NCBI GenBank assembly: GCA_027023325.1
Contig: JALVVQ010000100.1
Span: 1 to 14,342 of the forward strand
From: Campylobacteraceae bacterium
GTDB taxonomy: Bacteria > Campylobacterota > Campylobacteria > Campylobacterales > Sulfurovaceae
Length of the DNA stretch: 14,342 bases
Direction of reading: 5' to 3'
Shown here: positions 7,429 to 13,488 of the stretch, one piece after another
Position numbering within the stretch: the first letter of the stretch is position 1
Layout of the letters: every line of letters starts with the position of its first letter
Made by a program: the position numbers and the translations under genes
The notes under the pieces: generated by a model
Database searches by the model: none
The model's input: the letters and a program-made list of their open reading frames with translations, nothing else
What the model was told of the DNA's origin: nothing

Positions 7429-8511
7429 TTAGGGAAGAAGAACGAGCCTTTCCTGTACATCTTCGTAGGTGGTGGCATCAAGATAGAGTTCTATCTTGCC
7501 TTCGAGATGTTTATCGGTGACGATCACTGTGCTCAAATCATAGGCTGTTGTCACCAGTGACTGTCTGACCTTGAGTTCAGTTTCAAAAGAGGGGGGATGA
7601 TAGAGTAGTGCTGTTACCGTCTGATAGTTGGTCTGTGCCAGCGTGTTGTAGTGAGAGAGTGAGATACATTTGACTTCATCTCTGCTGAGATGCTGCAGTG
7701 CACCGGTTTGATAAGCGATACGACCTCTGCTATAAGTTTTTTTGAGCGTAGAGTAGGGGAGAAAATGGGCAGGAATGACTTCTTTTCGTACTTTGAGCCA
7801 CCCCTGCAGTAGCCGCCAGTTGAGGAAGCGCTCTTTGATAATGCGGTAAGGTTGATCTGTCTCCTCAAGCTTCAATCGTTCCTCATAGAGTGCGATACGT
7901 GCTTCTATGGATTCGGGCTGTACCTGTCCGGAGATCGGTGTGAAGAGCTCATCAGCCAGCCTCTGTTGCTGGGCTCTTTGTATGGTGAGTCCATAGAGGC
8001 AGCCGCAGTAGTCCTGCCTGTAGAGCTGTGCCTCTTTTGCCAGGATATTCTGCTCTTGCGTACCGGAAGCTTTGCGATAGTCCGGAGCGACAAAAGTGAC
8101 ACCAAAGTGTGTGCCCAATGCATCACCGGCCTGCTTGAGCTGTTTGAGGGATTTTTTAGGAGAGGTCAACAGGGTAGAGGTAAAACTACCTTCACCCAGT
8201 TCGGCTGCTTTCTGCGCTGAGACTTCAAACCTGCGGTCAAAACAGACTGCACAACGGCTGCCTTTTTCGGGTTCATGTTCTAGGCCGCGTACGGTCTCCA
8301 TCCATAGTGCAAAGTCATACATGCCTTCTATCAGTGTGATACCCAGTATGCGGCAGCTTCGCTTAACATCCAGAAGCCTCAGATAGTATTCGCTATAGGG
8401 GTGAATATTGGGGTCATAAAAGAAACCGATCAGCTTCTCATCTGGGTAATCTGCTTGAAGTTTCTGGAGGAAGTAGTGGCTATCCACCGCACAGCAGATA
8501 TGGACTAGCAC
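7429..8511 (-). CDS. queH: Epoxyqueuosine reductase QueH (long form)
   Basis: QueH reduces epoxyqueuosine to queuosine in the wobble base of GUN tRNAs and is unrelated to cobalamin-dependent QueG. Family residues are present (numbering from the GTG at 8511): HICC (4-7), the YSEYYLR stretch (39-45), SRCAVCFDRR (85-94, C87 and C90) and DYCGC (167-171). These cysteines fit the iron-sulfur and metal sites of the family (formerly DUF208). GTG at 8511 is chosen because AAAGGA lies 7 bases upstream and the protein then starts VLVHICCAVDS, like homologs I recall. An ATG nine codons upstream (8538) has only a poor AGG. The 360-residue product is about twice the size of minimal QueH: residues from about 180 on form an extension I do not recognise. 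Gap to fabZ is 56 bases. Confidence 0.9.
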   Translation of the reverse strand: MLVHICCAVDSHYFLQKLQADYPDEKLIGFFYDPNIHPYSEYYLRLLDVKRSCRILGITLIEGMYDFALWMETVRGLEHEPEKGSRCAVCFDRRFEVSAQKAAELGEGSFTSTLLTSPKKSLKQLKQAGDALGTHFGVTFVAPDYRKASGTQEQNILAKEAQLYRQDYCGCLYGLTIQRAQQQRLADELFTPISGQVQPESIEARIALYEERLKLEETDQPYRIIKERFLNWRLLQGWLKVRKEVIPAHFLPYSTLKKTYSRGRIAYQTGALQHLSRDEVKCISLSHYNTLAQTNYQTVTALLYHPPSFETELKVRQSLVTTAYDLSTVIVTDKHLEGKIELYLDATTYEDVQERLVLLP

Positions 8512-8569
8512 GGACGCTTCCTTTGGGAAAAGGTGCATCGTGCATCGTGCCTAGCATAGAGTGTGATTT

Positions 8570-8899
8570 TCATCCCCACTTCAACCCTGTGAGAAATCCT
8601 GCGATCGCACTGCCACCACCAGCAAAGGTAAAGCGACCCAATCGTTCCTGCAGGAATCCGGCAAATGTCTTGAAGGCACTGGCACCGGCAGTGACGGTAC
8701 TGTCGAGATTGCCTTCATTGATGGCTATCACCCCTTTGCTCTCAAGCACAAATAGTGCTACCACAACCAGCCCCATTAGTATCAGTATCACTTTGAAGCT
8801 CTTCTTGAGGAAATACCCGACAGAGAGTCCGACCAAAAAGCCCGAACCCATCTCAAGATAGGGGAGTTCTAGATTCATGCCGTGTAGTTTTTCTTCCAT
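8570..8899 (-). CDS. FUN14 family small membrane protein
   Basis: The 109-residue product matches the FUN14 family: GSGFLVGLSVGYFLKKSFKVIL (18-39) at the first membrane hairpin and GGGSAIAGFLTGLKWG (94-109) at the end. Two membrane segments are clear (about 16-32 and 36-52), with a weaker glycine-rich hydrophobic end. Eukaryotic FUNDC1 is a mitophagy receptor. The role of bacterial members is unknown to me, and no function is assigned. The ATG at 8899 has only a weak GGGG upstream, but a TATAAT box lies about 27 bases before it. The gene ends 58 bases before the chosen queH start and probably is read through into it. Confidence 0.8.
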   Translation of the reverse strand: MEEKLHGMNLELPYLEMGSGFLVGLSVGYFLKKSFKVILILMGLVVVALFVLESKGVIAINEGNLDSTVTAGASAFKTFAGFLQERLGRFTFAGGGSAIAGFLTGLKWG

Positions 8900-8925
8900 A
8901 GGAGCCCCAATTGATATTTTTTCAT

Positions 8926-8931
8926 ATTATA
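8926..8931 (-). promoter_or_regulatory. -10 box upstream of FUN14 gene
   Basis: A perfect TATAAT on the minus strand lies in the 55-base gap between the exonuclease stop and the FUN14-family start. The implied leader is about 20 bases. No -35 box is clear. Confidence 0.5.
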
Positions 8932-8954
8932 CACTTTAAATCTTAAGGGAAACT

Positions 8955-9695
8955 CTAAAACTGCTCTAAAAAGTGATCCAGTGTGTAGGCAAGATCCTCA
9001 TCCAACTCCAGATTTTTACGCATCCATTTGAGATACCCCATATCCTCCTGAGCAATCTCTTCTATTTCCTTACCCTTATATTTACCAAACTTGAAGGTGC
9101 GCATCATAACAGGTGTCTGTGTGAGTGTCACCAGTTTTTCCATGACTTTTGCTTCAGGGAACTGCTCTTTGCAGCGCTGTGTCAGCCTGCTCAGTAGCAG
9201 CTTGAGGATCAGTACATCGCCTATGGCCTCGTGTGCCTTGATGGTGATACCCATCTTCTCTGCTTCTGCCTGCTCCTCTTCGTAGAGCTTGAGCGCATAG
9301 CGAAGATACTGGAGTCGGTGATAGGGGAGTTCGGGGAAGAGATGCTTGGCACAACGCACGGTGTCAATCAGTTGGCACTGGTTGGCAAAACCCTCTTTCT
9401 CTACCATGCCCAGATCGAAAGCGATGTTATGGGCTATGAGGTAGTTTTCGGGTTGATTGAGTGCACTGAGTCTTTTGGCGAAGGAAGTCTCCTGATAGAG
9501 GGGTTTGTCAGCAATGGTCTCTGGTGTGATATGGTGCACTTCCATCGCCTCAACAGAGATTGCATGGCTTGTACTACAGAGTTCATCATAGACCTCTACC
9601 TCCTTGTTTTGAAAGACCATTGCACCCAGCTGAATGATGCGATCCTGTTCTTGATTTCCCGTGGTTTCTGTATCAAAGAGTATGTAGGCAGCCAT
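8955..9695 (-). CDS. 3'-5' DNA exonuclease, DEDDh family with ExoX-like C-terminal domain
   Basis: The protein belongs to the DnaQ/RNase T superfamily. The ATG at 9695 gives 246 residues starting MAAYILFDTETTG; the frame is open another 34 codons upstream without resemblance to the family. Catalytic motifs are ExoI FDTETTG (D8, E10), ExoII AHNIAFD (88-94, D94) and ExoIII HEAIGDVLILKLL (H155, D160), the full DEDDh set. The C-terminus has FGKYKGKEIEEIAQEDMGYLKWMRKN (203-228), the short domain found at the end of ExoX-like nucleases. It probably degrades single-stranded or mismatched DNA 3' ends in repair rather than serving as the replicative epsilon subunit. That role is inferred from domain architecture. 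Confidence 0.88.
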   Translation of the reverse strand: MAAYILFDTETTGNQEQDRIIQLGAMVFQNKEVEVYDELCSTSHAISVEAMEVHHITPETIADKPLYQETSFAKRLSALNQPENYLIAHNIAFDLGMVEKEGFANQCQLIDTVRCAKHLFPELPYHRLQYLRYALKLYEEEQAEAEKMGITIKAHEAIGDVLILKLLLSRLTQRCKEQFPEAKVMEKLVTLTQTPVMMRTFKFGKYKGKEIEEIAQEDMGYLKWMRKNLELDEDLAYTLDHFLEQF

Positions 9696-9717
9696 GATTT
9701 TCCATTTTGTTTTTGCC

Positions 9718-9726
9718 ATCATACCA
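9718..9726 (-). promoter_or_regulatory. Extended -10 promoter for the exonuclease gene
   Basis: TGGTATGAT on the minus strand fits an extended -10 (TGnTATnAT) and lies 22 bases before the exonuclease ATG. It is back to back with the riboswitch promoter at 9753-9761. Confidence 0.4.
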
Positions 9727-9752
9727 AAACTTGTTATTTTATTGGCTTTTTG

Positions 9753-9761
9753 TGCTATAAT
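9753..9761 (+). promoter_or_regulatory. Extended -10 promoter driving the riboswitch transcript
   Basis: TGCTATAAT is a perfect extended -10 on the plus strand. Transcription would start near 9768, some 15-20 bases before the conserved riboswitch core. That is where a riboswitch transcript should begin. A weak -35 (TTGTTA, 9731-9736) has a spacer of 19 bases. Confidence 0.6.
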
Positions 9762-9777
9762 TGTTGGTGCGACATGC

Positions 9778-9864
9778 ATTGAAAAAGTCAAACCCATTGT
9801 GAAGTGGGGACGAAAAGCTATGGGACTCGGAATATATGCGAGTTTGCCAGGTTACCAGTTGGAT
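9778..9864 (+). promoter_or_regulatory. Cyclic di-GMP-I (GEMM-I) riboswitch
   Basis: The order and sequence of conserved parts fit GEMM-I. AAAGTCAAACC comes first. P2 is CCCATT/AGTGGG (9793-9798, 9803-9808), closed by a GTGA GNRA tetraloop (9799-9802). The junction is GGACGAAAAGCTATGGG (9808-9824). P3 is GACTCG/CGAGTT (9824-9829, 9839-9844). The 3' conserved strand is GCCAGGTTACC (9846-9856). Aligned by eye to the Vibrio Vc2 aptamer, the base matching ligand-contacting G20 is G9787, favouring c-di-GMP over cGAMP. Deviations are an A for C in the usual GACGCAAAGC and no clear P1 stem. No intrinsic terminator follows before the gene; CTCTCTTC (9887-9894) can pair partly with the ribosome binding site, so control may be translational. 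Ligand binding is inference. Confidence 0.82.
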
Positions 9865-9943
9865 TCGTAGAAAATACTTCTGTAGACTCTCTTCTTTTCA
9901 ATCAATCTGTGCCTGTGTCGTCTTTACTAGCAAGGAGACTATA

Positions 9944-10723
9944 GTGATATTTTATAAAAATATATTAAAAGCGATGTTTTTTTTAGGCTTTATGGTCAAT
10001 CATGTAATAGCAATGGAGATCAAAAATTTTTCACAGGCAGTCGATGTGGCTGGAAAACAGAGGATGTTTACACAGAGAATGCTAAAAGACTATACGATGG
10101 TGGGAATGAAAAACCATTTTGGCAACGCTGAAAAGGATTTAAAAAATATAGTAGCGGCATTTGAGGATCATATGCAGTCATTGTATGATTTCACCACAGA
10201 TACTGAGACAAAAAAGAGTATTGAGGTCTCACAGAAACTCTGGATACCGGTAAAAGTGATGCTTAAAGCAGTGCCTACCAGAGAGAATGCCAGAATATTA
10301 CAGGTCAAACTCGAAGGGCTGCTTGAGGCTGCAGACAAAACCACAAAAATGTTTGCAAAGCTCACAGGTAAGAAATCAGGAGAGATTATTAATATATCAG
10401 GGCGACAAAGAATGCTCTCTCAGCGTATCGCTAGTCTCTATATGATGAAATCATGGGGGATTAGCGATCCTGAGTTCAAGACGAAAATGAATGCTGCTGT
10501 GAAGCTCTTCAGTAATTCTCACAAAAAGCTAAAAAAATACGAAAAAAATACATCTGAGACTATAGCGCTTCTACAGAAAGTAGAGAGGAACTTTATGTTT
10601 TTTGAGATGATGCGCGACTCTGCAATCTTTATCCCTACGCTGCTATTCAAAAAATCGATGACCATCCTCAAAGATATGAACAGTGCCACAGGACTCTATG
10701 CCAAGATAGGGGCAGCAGAGTAA
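9944..10723 (+). CDS. Exported protein with two PilJ/NIT-like P-box motifs
   Basis: GTG at 9944 is chosen as start: AAGGAG lies 6 bases upstream and the protein then opens with a signal-peptide-like segment (lysines at 5 and 9, hydrophobic to 23, possible cleavage VIA-M). The open frame continues upstream into the riboswitch, and those 36 codons resemble no protein. The 259-residue product has two similar halves. Each starts with the motif of PilJ-type and NarX/NarQ sensor domains: AGKQRMFTQR (36-45) and SGRQRMLSQR (152-161), followed by predicted helices. In NarX this 'P-box' binds nitrate or nitrite. No second membrane segment, HAMP, kinase, GGDEF or methyl-accepting domain is present, so it looks like a free periplasmic sensor or binding protein. 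The upstream riboswitch implies control by c-di-GMP. The ligand and partner are unknown. Confidence 0.82.
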   Translation: MIFYKNILKAMFFLGFMVNHVIAMEIKNFSQAVDVAGKQRMFTQRMLKDYTMVGMKNHFGNAEKDLKNIVAAFEDHMQSLYDFTTDTETKKSIEVSQKLWIPVKVMLKAVPTRENARILQVKLEGLLEAADKTTKMFAKLTGKKSGEIINISGRQRMLSQRIASLYMMKSWGISDPEFKTKMNAAVKLFSNSHKKLKKYEKNTSETIALLQKVERNFMFFEMMRDSAIFIPTLLFKKSMTILKDMNSATGLYAKIGAAE

Positions 10724-10732
10724 TTTTCTGCC

Positions 10733-11620
10733 CTATAATTTGATGGTTTTTTTGTCTGCCAGACACATAGAAAAGTGTTTTTCGTAATAAGCAGCCTCGT
10801 TGGCAAAAAGAACATAGCGACTCTCCTTTCCTTCGTAGCAGATATCTTTGCCCTCGAGTGATACAAACAGGGGATCTCCTTTTGATACCTTTGCATAGCC
10901 ATTGTCTTGAAGTGTAGGATGCAGCATGGCTGTGATGGCACCCTCTTTGTTGCGGGGGTAATCAATCAGTGTTACATGGTCGTAGATCTCTACTTCTGTA
11001 TAAGATTGAGCCTCTCCACTATTGTATAACTCGACAAAATCAAGCAGTGCCTGTATGACCTTCTCTGTCCCGAAAAACATATCTGCTCGAAGTACACCTT
11101 GGGGAATGGGTCCCACCTCTATGGTGATGCCATGTGGCGGGATGGAGCTGACAAAAGAGGCATCATCTGTGTCACCATTCCAGCGAAAGATATTGAGTTC
11201 CGGAATCTGTGCTTTGGCGTAAGCGATGGCTTGCCAGGTCAGGGGATCTTTGGTGCTGACACAGATGGAGAGTCCCATATCAGAAGTAGTGGTATGCAGA
11301 TCAATGACCAAATCAACCGCTGTCTCATCGCTGCCTTTTGGGCCTAGTTTCTGATTGATGACCTTGGAGAGAGCATCTTCATAGGCAGTGGCACTGTAGT
11401 CATTGAGCGCCTCCAATGTAAAGGTTCGGTTGAGGTCTTTATCTACATAGCGGGTGCATTGCTTGATCGCACCGACATTGGTATGCATGCAGAGTGTTTC
11501 AAAACTCTCTCTTTGTACAAGCTCAGGGTGAGCGAGGAATTTTTGTACGAGGTAGACCCCTGTGAGTTCATTGCCATGTGTGCCGCCAGTGAGTGCTACT
11601 TTTCGGATAGGGTGATCCAT
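10733..11620 (-). CDS. aspA: Aspartoacylase
   Basis: Aspartoacylase is a zinc hydrolase that splits N-acetylaspartate into aspartate and acetate; relatives act on other N-acyl amino acids. The 295-residue product has near-complete family motifs: zinc ligands in GGTHGNELTG (H15, E18), substrate-binding DKDLNRTF (61-67), the third zinc ligand in DLHTTTSDMG (H109), and catalytic glutamate in IEVGPIPQGVLRAD (E168). All key residues are present. The ATG at 11620 follows GGAG by 6 bases, and TATAAT sits about 30 bases before it. Its stop lies 9 bases from the stop of the convergent P-box gene. It is divergent from the ABC transporter genes, which could supply its substrate (inference). The exact acyl substrate cannot be read from sequence, and the symbol follows the eukaryotic ASPA convention. 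Confidence 0.9.
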   Translation of the reverse strand: MDHPIRKVALTGGTHGNELTGVYLVQKFLAHPELVQRESFETLCMHTNVGAIKQCTRYVDKDLNRTFTLEALNDYSATAYEDALSKVINQKLGPKGSDETAVDLVIDLHTTTSDMGLSICVSTKDPLTWQAIAYAKAQIPELNIFRWNGDTDDASFVSSIPPHGITIEVGPIPQGVLRADMFFGTEKVIQALLDFVELYNSGEAQSYTEVEIYDHVTLIDYPRNKEGAITAMLHPTLQDNGYAKVSKGDPLFVSLEGKDICYEGKESRYVLFANEAAYYEKHFSMCLADKKTIKL

Positions 11621-11650
11621 AAATTACTCCTTGTGTGTTCTTTGCTGCAG

Positions 11651-11656
11651 ATTATA
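11651..11656 (-). promoter_or_regulatory. -10 box for aspartoacylase gene
   Basis: TATAAT on the minus strand is 30 bases before the aspartoacylase ATG, giving a leader of about 24 bases. No clear -35 box. Confidence 0.5.
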
Positions 11657-11780
11657 CCCAAAAGAGCAATAAAGTTACAATTGAGATATTTTTTAGAAAC
11701 AATTATGGGATTTAAGAGCAAATTTATGCTGATTTGGTGATAATTATTACTGAAAGAAATGTAGGTACAGCGTATAGGAA

Positions 11781-11794
11781 TGTGGTATACCACA
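11781..11794. promoter_or_regulatory. Perfect 14-bp palindrome, putative operator
   Basis: TGTGGTATACCACA is a perfect palindrome with no spacer. It is 34 bases before the start of the binding-protein gene, in the 208-base divergent spacer. The core TGGTATACCA resembles operators of GntR regulators of the FadR subfamily (GT-N-AC type, as in UxuR-like sites). Such a site could repress the transporter and perhaps the divergent aspartoacylase gene. No regulator gene is in the window. The rest of the spacer is AT-rich and I see no other clear element in it. Confidence 0.5.
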
Positions 11795-11828
11795 ATGGTG
11801 TCCTGATCAAAACATTAAAGGAGAAACA

Positions 11829-13361
11829 ATGAAAAAGATCACATTAGCATTGGCTGCGATCGCAGTCTTAGGTTCGGTAGGGGTAGCAAAGACCCTCAAG
11901 GTGGGGTTGGCATCGGGGGCGCTCAGCATGGATCCCTATGCACACAACGAGACAGCGACCAACTCGATCTTGTCCAATCTCTTTGATCCACTTGTCTCGT
12001 TTGACAAAGATATCAAAACACATCCGGCTCTGGCAGAGTCATGGACCAATCCAGACCCTAAGACTTGGATAATAAAACTGAGAAAAGGGGTGAAGTTTCA
12101 TAATGGAAATGCCTTTAATGCAGACGATGTTGTGTTTTCCTTTAATCGTATCAAGACCTGGAACAAATCAGGATTCAAGGGTAAGGTCAGTGCGATCGAG
12201 TCTGTAGAGAAGGTGGACGATTTTACCGTTAAATTTACCACTACCAAGCCTTTCCCTGTCTTTCTTAGAAAGCTTACCTATGTGAGTATCTTGGATAAGG
12301 AGACACTAGAGGGTAAAGATGACCAATGGATCGGACTGCATCCTGTCGGAACAGGCGCCTACAAACTGGACTCTTGGAGCAAGGGTGATCATATCGCAAT
12401 GAGTGCCAATACAGACTACTGGAGAGGCAAGCCAAACTTTGACAAGGTGCTTTTCAGACCATTGACCAACAACGCTACGCGTGTAGCAGCGATCTTGAGT
12501 AATGAGGTAGATATTATCAACCGTGTGCCTGTGGTCGATGTGAATCGCGTGAAAAACAATGACAAACTCAACTTCTTTGTGCAGCCTGGGCTACGACTCA
12601 TCTATCTACAGATGGATCAGGACAGAGATATGACCAAATTTATCAAGACCCATGATGGGAAAAACCCCTTCAAGGATATCCGAGTCAGACAGGCACTCTA
12701 CTATGGTATCAATGAAGATGCAATTATTAAATATGTCATGAAGACTTTTGCGGCGCCTGCGGCACAGATGAGCCCGAGTGCAGTCTTTGGTCATGATGAT
12801 AGCATCACGAGACCCAAGTTTGATCCAGCCAAGGCCAAAGCATTGCTGGCAGAAGCAGGGTATCCAGATGGATTTGAAGTACAACTTGATGCGCCAAATA
12901 ACCGCTATATCAATGATGCGCAGATTGCTCAGGCAGTAGCATCGTCCTTGGCAAAGATCGGTATCAAAGTCAAGGTCAATGCCACACCAAAATCTACTTT
13001 CTTTAAAGCAGTAAGAAACAGAGATACCAGCTTCTTCCTGATCGGATGGGCAAGTAGTGATGGGGATGCAAGTTCTGTACTCGATGGCGTGGTACACTCT
13101 ACGGATGATAAGAAAGGCTACGGACGATACAACAGAGGCGGGTTTGCAGATCCTGTAGTGGATAAATATATTGAAGACTCGGCAGGTATCATGGATCCCG
13201 CAGCGAGACTCAAAGCACTTCAGGCAGCACAGAAGATCGCTGTGGTAGACGATCAGGGGTTTATTCCTCTCCATTATCAGGTAGATATCTATGCTTCAAG
13301 CAAGAAGATTCATTTCGAGCCCAGAACAGACAGTCGTATCTGGGCATACGATATCAAGTAG
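11829..13361 (+). CDS. Periplasmic substrate-binding protein of peptide/nickel-type ABC transporter (SBP family 5)
   Basis: This DppA/OppA-like protein delivers peptides or other solutes to an inner-membrane ABC importer. The 510-residue product has a typical Sec signal peptide (MKKITLALAAIAVLGSVGVA, cleaved before KTL) and no lipobox cysteine, so it is soluble in the periplasm. The family signature is at 69-93 (ALAESWTNPDPKTW... RKGVKFHNG), followed by NADDVVFSFNR and GTGAYKLDSW. The ATG follows AAAGGAG. A DppB-like permease gene starts 127 bases downstream with hairpins between, fitting high expression of the binding protein over the membrane parts. Family members bind dipeptides, oligopeptides, glutathione, nickel or heme. 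The sequence does not tell which applies here. Confidence 0.93.
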   Translation: MKKITLALAAIAVLGSVGVAKTLKVGLASGALSMDPYAHNETATNSILSNLFDPLVSFDKDIKTHPALAESWTNPDPKTWIIKLRKGVKFHNGNAFNADDVVFSFNRIKTWNKSGFKGKVSAIESVEKVDDFTVKFTTTKPFPVFLRKLTYVSILDKETLEGKDDQWIGLHPVGTGAYKLDSWSKGDHIAMSANTDYWRGKPNFDKVLFRPLTNNATRVAAILSNEVDIINRVPVVDVNRVKNNDKLNFFVQPGLRLIYLQMDQDRDMTKFIKTHDGKNPFKDIRVRQALYYGINEDAIIKYVMKTFAAPAAQMSPSAVFGHDDSITRPKFDPAKAKALLAEAGYPDGFEVQLDAPNNRYINDAQIAQAVASSLAKIGIKVKVNATPKSTFFKAVRNRDTSFFLIGWASSDGDASSVLDGVVHSTDDKKGYGRYNRGGFADPVVDKYIEDSAGIMDPAARLKALQAAQKIAVVDDQGFIPLHYQVDIYASSKKIHFEPRTDSRIWAYDIK

Positions 13362-13369
13362 ACCACTAT

Positions 13370-13392
13370 GGCACCCCCTCTTTTGGGGTGTT
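13370..13392 (+). terminator. Hairpin after the binding-protein gene, possible attenuator
   Basis: CACCCC (13372-13377) pairs with GGGGTG (13385-13390) across a 7-base loop, extendable by G-T pairs. It begins 9 bases after the stop codon. Only a broken T-rich stretch follows (TTGTTCC), so it is likely a partial terminator or a 3' end stabiliser for the upstream message. Confidence 0.45.
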
Positions 13393-13401
13393 GTTCCTAG
13401 T

Positions 13402-13462
13402 GAATCCTCTGGATAGTTGTTCAATACTGCTACTGAGAAACTGTCGATTTTCCAGAGGATTC
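13402..13462. repeat. Perfect 12-bp inverted repeat with 37-base loop between binding protein and permease
   Basis: GAATCCTCTGGA (13402-13413) and TCCAGAGGATTC (13451-13462) are exact reverse complements. A short inner AGTT/AACT pairing (13415-13418, 13439-13442) may extend the structure. TATTTTAG follows, too weak for a classical terminator. It probably forms an RNA hairpin that limits readthrough into, or decay from, the permease region. Confidence 0.65.
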
Positions 13463-13488
13463 TATTTTAGCACATACACGGAAATGTA

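Noticed and set aside
9231..9782. 183-codon plus-strand open frame opposite the exonuclease
   Set aside because: It is antisense to a gene with complete catalytic motifs, runs over two promoters, and has no recognisable domain.
9696..9797. Upstream extension of the exonuclease frame by 34 codons
   Set aside because: The DEDDh fold starts at MAAYILFDTETTG. The extra codons cover promoter sequence and the divergent riboswitch leader.
10709..10734. Hairpin between the convergent P-box gene and aspartoacylase gene as a bidirectional terminator
   Set aside because: GGCAG/CTGCC can pair, but most of the stem is coding and no T-run directly follows on either strand. Too weak to annotate.
12606..13274. 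222-codon minus-strand open frame opposite the binding-protein gene
   Set aside because: It is cysteine- and isoleucine-rich shadow translation with no motif, and the opposite frame is a clear SBP family 5 protein.
13402..13462. Insertion sequence remnant or MITE
   Set aside because: Only 61 bases, no flanking target duplication seen and no transposase fragment. Kept as a hairpin repeat.
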